A stretch of DNA of 64,000 nucleotides. It comes from Brachyspira aalborgi (GTDB taxonomy: Bacteria > Spirochaetota > Brachyspiria > Brachyspirales > Brachyspiraceae). The notes beneath the pieces were generated by a model. That model made no database searches, was not told the origin of the DNA, and saw only the letters and a program-made list of their open reading frames with translations. Location: positions 2,128,423 through 2,192,422 of the forward strand of contig NZ_SAXU01000001.1 of the NCBI RefSeq assembly GCF_008016455.1, in the 5' to 3' direction. Made by a program: the position numbers and the translations under genes. This document shows, piece after piece, positions 27,307 through 35,347 of the stretch. Numbering within the stretch: the stretch's first letter is position 1; every line of letters begins with the position of its first letter.

Positions 27307-28560
27307 ATGAATTATACTTTAGAAGAATTAGAAAAAACTTGGAATTTCTACGATAATTCCGCAAAAGAAATTATAGACAATGCGGTTGATGTTTCTTTCA
27401 AATTTATTAACGAAGATATGCTTCAAAGGTATGAAGAATATATTGAAAAGAATAATTTTGAGGATAATGAAGATTTCAATATTTTTGAGTTAATGTCGGA
27501 TAAATTCTATAGAGAAAATTTTCATTCGTATATAATCGCTCAATTACTTAAAAGCAAAATTATATTAAAAAATTTTCTAAAGTTTATCAAAGTTAACGAA
27601 ATCGTATATATTAATAACGGTTATGATGTTATTCCCGAATATTCTATAAAACATGAAATAAAAGACGGAAGAATTGATATTCTTATAAAATCGAACGATA
27701 AAGAAAATAACGAAGACGAAGAAAATAAAGAAAAACCTCATTGCATTATAATTGAAAATAAACTTCACGGAGCTAAAGACGAAGAAAGGCAATTATATAG
27801 ATATTTCATTGCATGCAGTGAAAAATTTGAAGTAGATAAAATAGTTTACTTATTGCCTAATTTAGATAAAAAGAATAAACCTGACGAACAAAGTAAAGAA
27901 GGAATTCCAAAAGAATTGATAAAAATTATAGTAGGTTATAATGGAGAAAATAAAGATTTTCATGCCGTTTTAAATTATAGTTTGGAAGAAGTAAAATCAA
28001 ATATAGAATGGCATTTATTATTAAAACATTATTTAAAAATTTTAAGATTAACGGGAGAAACAAAAATGGATGCATTAACTGAAAAATTTTATGACAATAT
28101 TAAAGCCAAACCTGAAGAATACAAGAAAATTCAATTAATAGCGACTATGTATAACGATTTGATAAAAACTCGCATTGATTATTTTGCTAAAGAATTTAAC
28201 GGAGAAAATTATAAAAATGAGTATTTTTGGCGATATTTTTATAGCGAAAAAAGAAAAATGGATTATTGTTTAGAAATTTATATGTATAATAATTATAGTC
28301 GGTTACAATTATTTTCAGGAGAAGAAAGAACGGCTACGGATGATAATCCTAAATCTACAAAGAAATGGGAACAAGACAATAAAGATATAGAAGCTTGGCT
28401 TAAAAAACATAAATTATTTGACGGCTTTTATTTTGAAGATTGGAGATGGTATAAAGGATTTAAATTCCCTGAAGAAGAAAATAAATTATACGAATTCACT
28501 AAAAAATTAATAAAATGCTTGGAAGAAGATGTCGAATCGATTTATAATAGCGGAAAATAA
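27307..28560 (+). CDS. PD-(D/E)XK superfamily nuclease, PDDEXK_4 type
   Basis: The 417-residue protein carries the nuclease core GRIDILIK (Asp124), then CIIIENKLHGAKDEERQL with Glu150, Lys152 and Gln162, and a following tyrosine-rich helix. This is the PDDEXK_4 (PF14281-like) arrangement. The C-terminal half contains an aromatic domain (FYFEDWRWYKGFKFPEE) found in related proteins. Members are often near mobile or defence genes, and their targets are not known. It has its own promoter. An acidic insert (KENNEDEENKEK) separates Asp124 from the ExK motif. Confidence 0.8.
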   Translation: MNYTLEELEKTWNFYDNSAKEIIDNAVDVSFKFINEDMLQRYEEYIEKNNFEDNEDFNIFELMSDKFYRENFHSYIIAQLLKSKIILKNFLKFIKVNEIVYINNGYDVIPEYSIKHEIKDGRIDILIKSNDKENNEDEENKEKPHCIIIENKLHGAKDEERQLYRYFIACSEKFEVDKIVYLLPNLDKKNKPDEQSKEGIPKELIKIIVGYNGENKDFHAVLNYSLEEVKSNIEWHLLLKHYLKILRLTGETKMDALTEKFYDNIKAKPEEYKKIQLIATMYNDLIKTRIDYFAKEFNGENYKNEYFWRYFYSEKRKMDYCLEIYMYNNYSRLQLFSGEERTATDDNPKSTKKWEQDNKDIEAWLKKHKLFDGFYFEDWRWYKGFKFPEEENKLYEFTKKLIKCLEEDVESIYNSGK

Positions 28561-28762
28561 TTTTAAATAAAATTTATAATAAATTGCGTTGTATATAAAT
28601 TATATGACGCAATTTAATTTTAAATTAATTTTTTATATAATTAATATAAATCATAATATTTAATTATAATCTTTTAAATTTAATAAAAAATAAGTATCAC
28701 TGTATGATACTAGTTATATGTTATAATTATTATATAAAAAATTAAAAAATAGGAGAAGTAAA

Positions 28763-29733
28763 ATGCAAAATAATTTAACAAAAAAAGAAATCGACAATTT
28801 ATACAAGTGGGGTAAAAAATATTTTATTAAAAGTTTGTATCTTAAAGAAAAATTAGAAAATATAAAAAACTGAAAATAGAACATGAGAAAATAGATTATT
28901 TGCCAAATGAAATTTTTAAGCTTACAAATCTTGAAAGTCTTTGTATGGGTTATGACAATTTAGAAGAAATTCCAAAAGATATTGGAAAATTAATTAATCT
29001 TAAAAGTCTTGAGATAGCCTCTTACGATGTAAAAACTTTTCCTAAAGAAATGTTTGATTTGGTTAATCTTAAAAAACTTAATATACTTTGCTACGGTTTG
29101 GAAGAATTACCCGATAAAATAAGCAATTTGACTAAACTTGAAGAATTGACTATATGGTGTTGGAATTTGAAAAATCTACCAAAAGAAATTGGAAATTTAT
29201 ATAATCTTAAGAAACTTGAAATAAATAGCGATGATTTAGAAGAATTGCCAAGCGAAATAGGAAATTTAATTAATCTTGAAATATTTAAAATATCGGATAA
29301 TAAAAAATTAAAAGAATTGCCCAAAGAAATTGGGAGTTTAACAAAGCTTAAAGAATTTACTATACGCTGTTGGAATTTAAAAAATCTGCCAAAAGAAATT
29401 GGAAACCTTGAAATCTTAAAGCGCTATATATAGGCTCTGTAAATTTAAATAAACTTCCAAAAGAGATTGGAAATTTAATCAAACTTGAAAAAACTTAAGT
29501 TGTTAATCCATTATTTAAAAAATATTCCCAAAGAAATAGGAAATTTTACTAAACTTAAAGAACTTGATATAAATTGCGTAAGTTTAAAAGAAATTCCTAA
29601 AGAAATCGGCAATTTAAATAATCTTAAAAGTTTTAATTTAATATGGAGAAAAAATATAAATAAATTGCCAAAAGAAATATTAAATTTAAATAAACTTAAA
29701 AATATACAAATAAATCATTATTTTGATAGGTAA
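28763..29733 (+). pseudogene. LRR gene broken by three frameshifts
   Basis: The ATG at 28763 with an AGGAG site starts an N-terminal cap like that of the LRR protein at 26534. The frame shifts near 28860 in an A-run, again near 29415 and again near 29490. LRR repeats (LPKEIGNLxxLKxL) continue in whichever frame is open until TAG-like closure at 29733. Rejoined, it would give about 320 residues with roughly eleven repeats. Three independent frame breaks make this decay rather than sequencing noise. A strong hairpin follows. Confidence 0.85.
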
Positions 29734-29741
29734 AAATAGAG

Positions 29742-29780
29742 TTATAACAAGTATTACTTATGATACTTGTTATAATTTAT
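29742..29780 (+). terminator. Terminator after the LRR pseudogene
   Basis: TTATAACAAGTA (29742-29753) pairs perfectly with TACTTGTTATAA (29764-29775), followed by TTTATAATT. A similar TATGATACT-GTTATA segment precedes the LRR pseudogene near 28704, suggesting duplication of this junction. Confidence 0.7.
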
Positions 29781-29819
29781 AATTAATACATAAATTAATT
29801 TTTTATTAAGGAGTTAAAA

Positions 29820-29933
29820 ATGAAATCAGAAAAAAATTTAAAATTGCAAGAAGAGAAAGAAAACGAATCAAAAGTAGATATAAACGAAGCTCTTATTTCC
29901 GATTGTAAAGAAGGCGATAAAGAATTACTATAA
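29820..29933 (+). pseudogene. 37-codon reading frame, possible ankyrin-protein N-terminus
   Basis: A strong AAGGAG site precedes the ATG. The product begins MKSEKNLKLQEEKENESKVD and ends ALISDCKEGDKELL. The last part resembles the first helix of an ankyrin repeat (ALxxACKEGxxELVKLLL) cut short by TAA. I take it as the start of a lost ankyrin-repeat gene, though a real small protein cannot be excluded. Confidence 0.45.
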
Positions 29934-30102
29934 AAAAATTATTTTTTATAATTGACTTTTAATTATCTTCATATAATTTATTAAAAAATTAAATAAAATA
30001 TATTTTGATATATAAATAATATTATGAATAAAATATTAAGTTTCTTTGATTTTAATTTGTCTTTAATTTATAATTAAATTTATAAAAGGAATTAAAAACT
30101 TT

Positions 30103-31484
30103 ATGGCTAAAAGTTTAACTAAAGAAGAAAATATATTATTAACTTTAATAAACGCTTTTAAAAATGACGAAAAAGAAAAATTAAATCATTTAGGAAATAT
30201 TTCTAAATCTTTAATTGAAGTTAGAAAAAAAGTTAAAGAGGAAATGGAAAAACTTCCGCCTCAATTTAATGTCTTTAATTTTATTAATTTGTTAAATCAT
30301 GAAAATTATAATAGCAATTTATTCGCTAATTTTTTGGATATAAAATTTAAACATAACGGAAATGAAATCGGTTTCGCTAAATTATTTTTGAAATATATTA
30401 CCGAAGAATTCGGATGGGAATTTGATTTAGAAAATATTAAAATCGAAGACATAAAAATAAAACGGGAACTTTCAACCGAAGAGCTAAAAAGAATAGATAT
30501 TTTTATCGGTTATAAAAAAGAATTTGCGATAATTATAGAAAATAAAATTTGGGCTGATGACGGTTATAAACAGCTCAAAAATTATTATAATCATGTAAAA
30601 AGCCAAGAATACGATAAAATATATATAATTTATTTGACGCCTTATGAAAGAGAACCGAGCGAAGAAAGTTTGAGTAAAGAATTGTATAAAAAAGAAGGAA
30701 GCGAACTTTACGGCAAATTTAAAAATATAAAACATGAAGAAATAGGAAAATGGATTAACAAGAAAATATTAAAAAATGAAGAATTTTCTTTTTTGAATAT
30801 TGAAAGCAAAGACAATAAAAATGATTATAAATTATTAAAATCGGCGCTTATACAAATAATAAATAACGAATTAAGTATAAGTCAAGGAGATAAAATGACA
30901 GAAGGAAAAATTAAAAAAATTTTAGAGGAAAATATTTTTAAGGACATTAAAACCGTTGAGGATGTAGACGAATATATTAATATGTTTAAATCTCAAGTGA
31001 TAGGGCTTCTTGAAGAGAAAAGGGTAGAAATTGAAGCTGAAATTGAAAGAGAAAATCGAAAAGTTATTATAGATAAATTTTTTCCCCATTATTTGAAATT
31101 TACAAAAGATGTAATTAAAGAATTAGAAAAGCAAGGTTATAAAAAAGGTAATTTTTATGCTCCAAATAAAGACGAATATATCTTTACTGATAATGAATGT
31201 CCCATTGATAGTAGTTATTTTTTAGGGCTTGGAAGTGTATTCTTACAAAGTGACTGCGAAGATAATTCTATAATATGTCGTTTGGGTATAGCAGAAGAAG
31301 AAGATAAAAAAATCAAATAATTAAGAAAAAACAACTAAAAGTTTCTATTGAAAATATATTTGGATATTTTAAATATGACGAAAATGACGTGTGGATTTTT
31401 GTTTATTATATAAATACAGAAAAAGATAATCCACAAAAAATTGCAAAAGCGATGATTGATTTATACGAATTACTTAAAGAATAG
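30103..31484 (+). pseudogene. PDDEXK_4-type nuclease gene with a C-terminal frameshift
   Basis: The first 405 codons encode a nuclease of the same class as 27307: RIDIFIGYKKE (Asp132), IIIENKIWADDGYKQL (Glu146, Lys148, Gln157) and a matching YYNHVKSQ helix. The frame closes at TAA 31318-31320, just after a seven-A run at 31305-31311. Adding one A there opens another 55 codons to TAG at 31482-31484. Those codons encode a sensible C-terminus (FGYFKYDENDVWIFVYYI), giving about 460 residues. The core nuclease is intact, so a shortened protein may still be made. The run could be a reversible slippage site, a true mutation or a base-call error. Confidence 0.75.
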
Positions 31485-31871
31485 ATTAAATAATTTTATT
31501 AAAAACGATTTAAATAATTAAAATTGAAATATAATTTTTATTTTGTAATTTGAAGCGTTGGAAAATTTAATTTTAAATGTGAATTGTTATGCTTCACTTT
31601 TGGAATGAAGGTTTGCAATGACTAGAAAAATATGATTACAAGAAAAAGCGTTCAAGGTGGTTAAGTCCACTGTTATCAATAAGGTTAATAATTTCTATGG
31701 CAAGGGAATATAATTCCATAAATTCTAAAATGTTAATTTTATTGATATTTTTTATTTAATAAAAAATTTGTCATCGCGAGCGATAGCGTGGCAATCCAAA
31801 TTAAACGAAGTGAAACAAAAGACTCTATTAAACAAATAATTTTTTCTTTTGTTATCAAAAAAGAACTCCTA
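31485..31871. other. Gene-free stretch with dispersed-repeat remnants
   Basis: It contains a CACTTTTGGAATGAAG-GTTTGCAATGAC piece (near 31600-31622), a GGTGGTTAAGTCCAC hairpin near 31653, a GGGAATATAATTCC palindrome near 31703 and a GTCATCGCGAG...GTGGCAATCC repeat end at 31770-31797. No coding region is supported. Confidence 0.5.
31770..31797. repeat. Degenerate end of the dispersed GTCATYGCGAG repeat
   Basis: GTCATCGCGAGCGATAGC followed by GTGGCAATCC, then AAATTAAACGAAGTGAAAC. Similar ends occur at 23590 and 34502. Confidence 0.6.
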
Positions 31872-31952
31872 CTAAACCCTAAACTCCAACTCATAACCAA
31901 TAATAAAATCCATCTCCTCCTCCGTCAAACCATAAAGCGGACAAATCAACCT
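31872..31952 (-). pseudogene. Remnant 1 of a DNA methyltransferase C-terminus
   Basis: On the minus strand, 26 codons end in TAG and read RLICPLYGLTEEEM then DFIIGYELEFRV. This LYGLTEEExxFI pattern is typical of the last residues of Eco57I-class/type IIG DNA methyltransferases. No methyltransferase body precedes it. Four further copies (32536, 33147, 33792, 36266) separate the small modules of this region. The family link is pattern recognition, not a search result. Confidence 0.6.
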
Positions 31953-31972
31953 ATTTATAATTATTTATTTAA

Positions 31973-32248
31973 TTAAAATAAATCGCTATGAGAACCTATA
32001 GCAATGCATACGAGTATTAAAGCGTTATTTTCTTTTTTGTATATCAAAAGTAAATCGGGTTTTATATGGCATTCTCTAAAACCTGCATACTTTCCAATTA
32101 ATTTATGGTCTTTATATTTTGATTCTAATATTTCGTTATTTGCTAATTTTTTAATTATATTTCTTACAAGATTTAAACTATTTTTATCGTTTTTTAATTT
32201 CTTTAATCCTTTCCTAAATTCTTTAGAATATTGAACTTCGTATTTCAT
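31973..32248 (-). CDS. YafQ-family ribosome-dependent mRNA interferase toxin 1
   Basis: The 91-residue RelE-superfamily toxin has the YafQ catalytic set: His48 in KYKDHKL, His61 and Asp65 in ECHIKPDLLLIY, His87 and terminal Phe91 in GSHSDLF. These match His50, His63, Asp67, His87 of E. coli YafQ. It should cleave mRNA in the ribosome A site unless bound by its antitoxin, whose stop overlaps its ATG by 4 bases. The C-terminal 52 residues are identical to toxin 2 at 33249, while the N-terminal part differs. Confidence 0.9.
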   Translation of the reverse strand: MKYEVQYSKEFRKGLKKLKNDKNSLNLVRNIIKKLANNEILESKYKDHKLIGKYAGFRECHIKPDLLLIYKKENNALILVCIAIGSHSDLF

Positions 32249-32451
32249 TTCAAAATATCCTCAAACATTTCGTCAACATTTTTATAAGTTTTATATTTAT
32301 GAGGATTTTTTTCCATATATTTTGCTTCTTTAAGCCAAGCGGGAATTTTTTCTTTCGTTATCTTAATTTCTGCATTTGCAACTTTTACTATACTTTTTAT
32401 AGCTTTTATCAAATCTTCGTTAGCGTTTTCTATAGTTAATTTTACAGTCAT
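32245..32451 (-). CDS. Antitoxin of YafQ module 1
   Basis: The 68-residue product starts MTVKLTIENANEDLIKAIKS, a short strand plus helix as in ribbon-helix-helix or DinJ-like DNA-binding N-termini. It continues into a Lys-rich toxin-binding tail ending NVDEMFEDILK. The order antitoxin then toxin, with ATGA overlap, is typical. Its first 20 residues and upstream 70 bases are identical to those of module 2, but the C-terminal half differs. The leader with AGGGAGAAAAT is likely the autoregulated operator. Confidence 0.85.
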   Translation of the reverse strand: MTVKLTIENANEDLIKAIKSIVKVANAEIKITKEKIPAWLKEAKYMEKNPHKYKTYKNVDEMFEDILK

Positions 32452-32535
32452 TATTTTCTCCCTATAATTTGAATTTTATTTATTAACAAATTATACAATT
32501 TACAAACCAATAAGTCAATTTTTATTTTCCGCTTA

Positions 32536-32616
32536 CTAAACCCTAAACTCCAACTCATAACCAATAATAAACTCCATCTCCTCCTCCGTCAAACCGTAAA
32601 GCGGACAAATCAAATA
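32536..32616 (-). pseudogene. Remnant 2 of a DNA methyltransferase C-terminus
   Basis: This is the best preserved copy: 26 minus-strand codons ending TAG and reading YLICPLYGLTEEEM then EFIIGYELEFRV. It lies between the YafQ-1 antitoxin and the YoeB module. The near identity to remnant 1 at DNA level indicates recent duplication. Confidence 0.6.
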
Positions 32617-32685
32617 TAAAATCTGCGTTAATAAATAGTTGATTTTAAAACTCTAAATTGTATAATTATAAAAAAGGAGAGACTT

Positions 32686-32859
32686 ATGACGATTAAAGAA
32701 GAATTAATTCAAATTATAGACAAAATGCCTGAAGAAAATATTACAAGAGTTATAGAATTGATAAAAGCGAGCGAATATCTTGACGAAGCGCTCGATATGG
32801 AAAATAGCGGAAAATTAATAACGAAAACTATCGAGGAATTAGAAGAATTTGAAAAATGA
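32686..32859 (+). CDS. Antitoxin-like partner of YoeB
   Basis: The 57-residue acidic protein (MTIKEELIQIIDKMPEENIT...) has an AAAGGAGAG site and overlaps the yoeB start by 4 bases. It does not look like YefM, the usual YoeB antitoxin. Instead the N-terminal helix IQIIDKMPEENI resembles DUF2281-like small antitoxins. The antitoxin role follows from position, size and overlap. Confidence 0.75.
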   Translation: MTIKEELIQIIDKMPEENITRVIELIKASEYLDEALDMENSGKLITKTIEELEEFEK

Positions 32860-33116
32860 AAATAGTTTTTAACGAAAGGGCTTGGGAAGAATATATTTAT
32901 TGGGTTAATAAAGATAAACATATCGTAAAAAAGATTAACGAATTAATTAAAGATATAATAAAAAATCCCTATAGCGGAATAGGAAAATCCGAAAAATTAA
33001 AATACGATAAAAAAGATTTCTATTCGAGAAGAATTAATTTGGAACATAGATTGGTTTATCATATAGAAAATGAAAAACTAATTATTACTTCATGCAAATA
33101 TCATTATGATAAATAA
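32856..33116 (+). CDS. yoeB: YoeB-family mRNA interferase toxin
   Basis: The 86-residue toxin matches Txe/YoeB throughout, with WEEYIYW, KKINELIKDI, GIGKSEKLK, FYSRRINLEHRLVY and the tail CKYHYDK. The catalytic Glu46, Arg65, His83 and Tyr84 fall at the same positions as in E. coli YoeB. It cleaves translated mRNA at the start codon region. The module is opposite in direction to the YafQ modules on each side. Confidence 0.93.
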   Translation: MKIVFNERAWEEYIYWVNKDKHIVKKINELIKDIIKNPYSGIGKSEKLKYDKKDFYSRRINLEHRLVYHIENEKLIITSCKYHYDK

Positions 33117-33146
33117 AAAATTATTCAGTAGTTAATTGTATTCTGC

Positions 33147-33228
33147 CTAAACCCTAAACCCAAACTCATAACCAATAATAAACTCCGTCTCATATATAAG
33201 TTAAATCATACAAATGATAAATCAACCT
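33147..33228 (-). pseudogene. Remnant 3 of a DNA methyltransferase C-terminus, frameshifted
   Basis: The copy reads RLIYHLYDLTYI, then a TGA and a frame change, then TEFIIGYEFGFRV and TAG. It is the most decayed copy and sits between yoeB and YafQ toxin 2. Confidence 0.55.
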
Positions 33229-33248
33229 ATCTATAATTATTTATTTAA

Positions 33249-33515
33249 TTAAAATAAATCGCTATGCGAACCTATAGCAATGCATACGAGTATTAAAGCG
33301 TTATTTTCTTTTTTGTATATCAAAAGTAAATCGGGTTTTATATGGCATTCTCTAAAACCTGCATACTTTCCAATTAATTTATGGTCTTTATATTTTGATT
33401 CTAATATTTCGTCATTTAAAAGTTTATTTATAATTTTTTTAGTAATTTCTTTATCTTTTTGATTTAATTTTTTGTATTGTTTTCTAAATTTTGACGATGG
33501 CTTAAATCTATACAT
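33249..33515 (-). CDS. YafQ-family mRNA interferase toxin 2
   Basis: This 88-residue toxin has the same catalytic residues as toxin 1 (His45, His58, Asp62, His84, Phe88). From EILESKYKDHKL to the end the protein is identical to toxin 1, and the DNA differs by very few bases. The first 35 residues (MYRFKPSSKFRKQYKKLNQK...) are unrelated in detail. Its ATG overlaps the antitoxin TAA by one base (TAATG). Confidence 0.9.
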   Translation of the reverse strand: MYRFKPSSKFRKQYKKLNQKDKEITKKIINKLLNDEILESKYKDHKLIGKYAGFRECHIKPDLLLIYKKENNALILVCIAIGSHSDLF

Positions 33516-33706
33516 TATAAATCTTTCTCAAACTCTTCAAAGTTTTTATATGTTTTTAAATTGTCTTTTTCTTTTTTATAAGATTTTATAGCTTTATCTA
33601 TTCCTTTTTCTTCTATTTTTAATTTTGATTTAGATATTTTAGCCATACTTTTTATAGCTTTTATCAAATCTTCGTTAGCATTTTCTATAGTTAATTTTAC
33701 AGTCAT
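33515..33706 (-). CDS. Antitoxin of YafQ module 2
   Basis: The 63-residue product has the identical MTVKLTIENANEDLIKAIKS start of antitoxin 1. Its C-terminus is different (KSKLKIEEKGIDKAIKSYKK...). The divergent half pairs with the divergent N-terminal half of toxin 2, as expected if the interaction surfaces were exchanged as one block. The upstream region is identical to module 1, so both may bind the same operator. Confidence 0.85.
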   Translation of the reverse strand: MTVKLTIENANEDLIKAIKSMAKISKSKLKIEEKGIDKAIKSYKKEKDNLKTYKNFEEFEKDL

Positions 33707-33791
33707 TATTTTCTCCCTATAATTTGAATTTTATTTATTAACAAATTATACAATTTACAAACCAATAAGTCAATTTTTATTTCCCACTTTA

Positions 33792-33862
33792 CTAAACTCC
33801 AACTCATAACCAATGATAAACTCCATCTCCTCCGTCAAACAATAAAGCGGACAAATCAACCG
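33792..33862 (-). pseudogene. Remnant 4 of a DNA methyltransferase C-terminus
   Basis: It reads RLICPLYCLTEEM then EFIIGYELEF, but the final RV-stop has been lost, and one codon is missing in the EEE run. It lies between YafQ module 2 and the DUF4160/DUF2442 pair. Confidence 0.55.
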
Positions 33863-33959
33863 ACATAATAATTTAATATTTATAAACTATTCCATTTTAA
33901 ACTATTTATAATTTTTTTTAATATGTTAAAATATATTTATCAATTTAGAGGATAGCAAA

Positions 33960-34214
33960 ATGCCCGTTATATCAAGATTTTATGGAATTATAATAAAAAT
34001 GTATTTTCAGCAGAAAGAACATAATCCGCCGCATTTTCATGCAATATATGGAGAATATGTCGGCGTAGTGGATATTAACGAATTAAAAATTATAGAAGGC
34101 GATTTACCAAGCAAAGCGTCTTCTATGGTTTTGGAATGGGCGAAAAATAATCAAGCAGAATTATTAAATATATGGCAAACGCAAAATTTTAAACAATTAG
34201 AACCTTTGGAGTAG
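33960..34214 (+). CDS. DUF4160 family protein
   Basis: The 84-residue protein begins MPVISRFYGIIIKMYFQQKEH and has HNPPHFHAIYGEYVGVVDI, the DUF4160 signature with a HxPHFH histidine cluster. It ends with the conserved VLEWAKNNQAELLNIW. Such proteins are nearly always paired with a DUF2442 protein and are regarded as toxin-antitoxin-like. The mechanism is unproven. GAGGATAGC serves as its ribosome binding site. Confidence 0.88.
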   Translation: MPVISRFYGIIIKMYFQQKEHNPPHFHAIYGEYVGVVDINELKIIEGDLPSKASSMVLEWAKNNQAELLNIWQTQNFKQLEPLE

Positions 34215-34216
34215 CT

Positions 34217-34459
34217 ATGTCGTTTCATAAAATAAAAAATGTAGAAGCTTTAGACAATTTTACTTTACAAGTTTTATTTGAAAGCGGAGAAAAACGATTT
34301 TACGATTTAAATAAACTTATAGAAGTAAATAAAGATTTTGAAATATTGAAACGAGATAAAAATTTATTTAAATTGGTAAAAATCGATATTCAAGGTTATG
34401 GCATTTATTGGAACGATTATTTAGATATATCTTGCAATGAAATTTATTATAATAATTGA
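34217..34459 (+). CDS. DUF2442 family protein
   Basis: The 80-residue protein has the DUF2442 pattern: VEALDNFTLQVLFESGEKRFYDL, then GYGIYWNDYLDISCNEIYYN. It starts 2 bases after the DUF4160 stop with GGAG inside that gene, so the two are coupled. It is probably the partner or antitoxin of DUF4160. Confidence 0.88.
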   Translation: MSFHKIKNVEALDNFTLQVLFESGEKRFYDLNKLIEVNKDFEILKRDKNLFKLVKIDIQGYGIYWNDYLDISCNEIYYNN

Positions 34460-34501
34460 AAAATAAAATATTTAATATATCTTTTTTATATAAAAAAATT
34501 A

Positions 34502-34550
34502 GTCATTGCGAACCTTTGTCAACGGCACACAGAGTGAGGCGTAGCAATTC
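34502..34550. repeat. Degenerate end of the dispersed GTCATTGCGA repeat
   Basis: GTCATTGCGAACC followed by GAGGCGTAGCAATTC and AAACTAAACGAAATAAAG. It closes the toxin-antitoxin array on its right side before the next operon. Confidence 0.55.
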
Positions 34551-34602
34551 AAACTAAACGAAATAAAGTAACCTAATTTATATTAATCTATATTATAATT
34601 TA

Positions 34603-35337
34603 TTAATACTTGCTTCTCTTTTTTGTATAAATATAAAATATACATATAAATATAGCTCCAGCCATAGCTATATAGGATATTATAATGCATATATAAGAAA
34701 TTAAATATAACCTTTTTTCATAATATAGAGTAATACCAAGACAAAATATAATAAGAGAATTTGTCATAGCGTAAAAAATATTTAGTAAATAGGAAAAAGA
34801 AGAAATATGCTTTCTTTTTTTAATTTTAAATCCAGCTATCCGTGCTGATACTTGTATTTTATCTAATTTTTCTTTAATCAAATTGCTTTTTGATGTTAAT
34901 TCAAATTGAATTATAAACCTATCATTTTTATTTAAAAGTATTTTATCTAATAAAACTTTATTATCTTTCATTTTTAAATTAACATCTAAATCGTCAGGGT
35001 ATTTTTCTTTAATTATTGCAGATAATATATTTATGCTCTCGTCAAAAACAATAGAAATATTTTTATCGTAATCTTCAGGTTTAATTTCGCTATTACATGC
35101 ATTATCAATTTCAATTATAACTATATATATATTATTTATTTCTTTATCAGAATAAAATATTTTTATATTTTCGCTATTGGTAATTAATAAATTATTATAT
35201 ATAATTCTATATGATAAAATTTTTTTCTTTCTACTTATAAAAATACTTACAATAAGAATTATAATGCTACTAAAAAGACTTCCAACTATTGTTGAAATTA
35301 ACGGATTGTTTGATATTGTAGAAATAATATTATTCAT
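34603..35337 (-). CDS. Membrane protein, second gene of an unrecognised operon
   Basis: The 244-residue protein has one N-terminal transmembrane helix (about residues 14-34) followed by a basic RKKK stop. A soluble beta-rich middle domain spans residues 45-175, and two C-terminal helices (about 188-240) end with a basic tail. The topology suggests a membrane effector or anchor with a cytosolic domain. It starts 10 bases after the helical protein gene at 35348, so they should be cotranscribed. I recognise no family. Confidence 0.65.
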   Translation of the reverse strand: MNNIISTISNNPLISTIVGSLFSSIIILIVSIFISRKKKILSYRIIYNNLLITNSENIKIFYSDKEINNIYIVIIEIDNACNSEIKPEDYDKNISIVFDESINILSAIIKEKYPDDLDVNLKMKDNKVLLDKILLNKNDRFIIQFELTSKSNLIKEKLDKIQVSARIAGFKIKKRKHISSFSYLLNIFYAMTNSLIIFCLGITLYYEKRLYLISYICIIISYIAMAGAIFICIFYIYTKKRSKY

Positions 35338-35347
35338 AATAAATACC

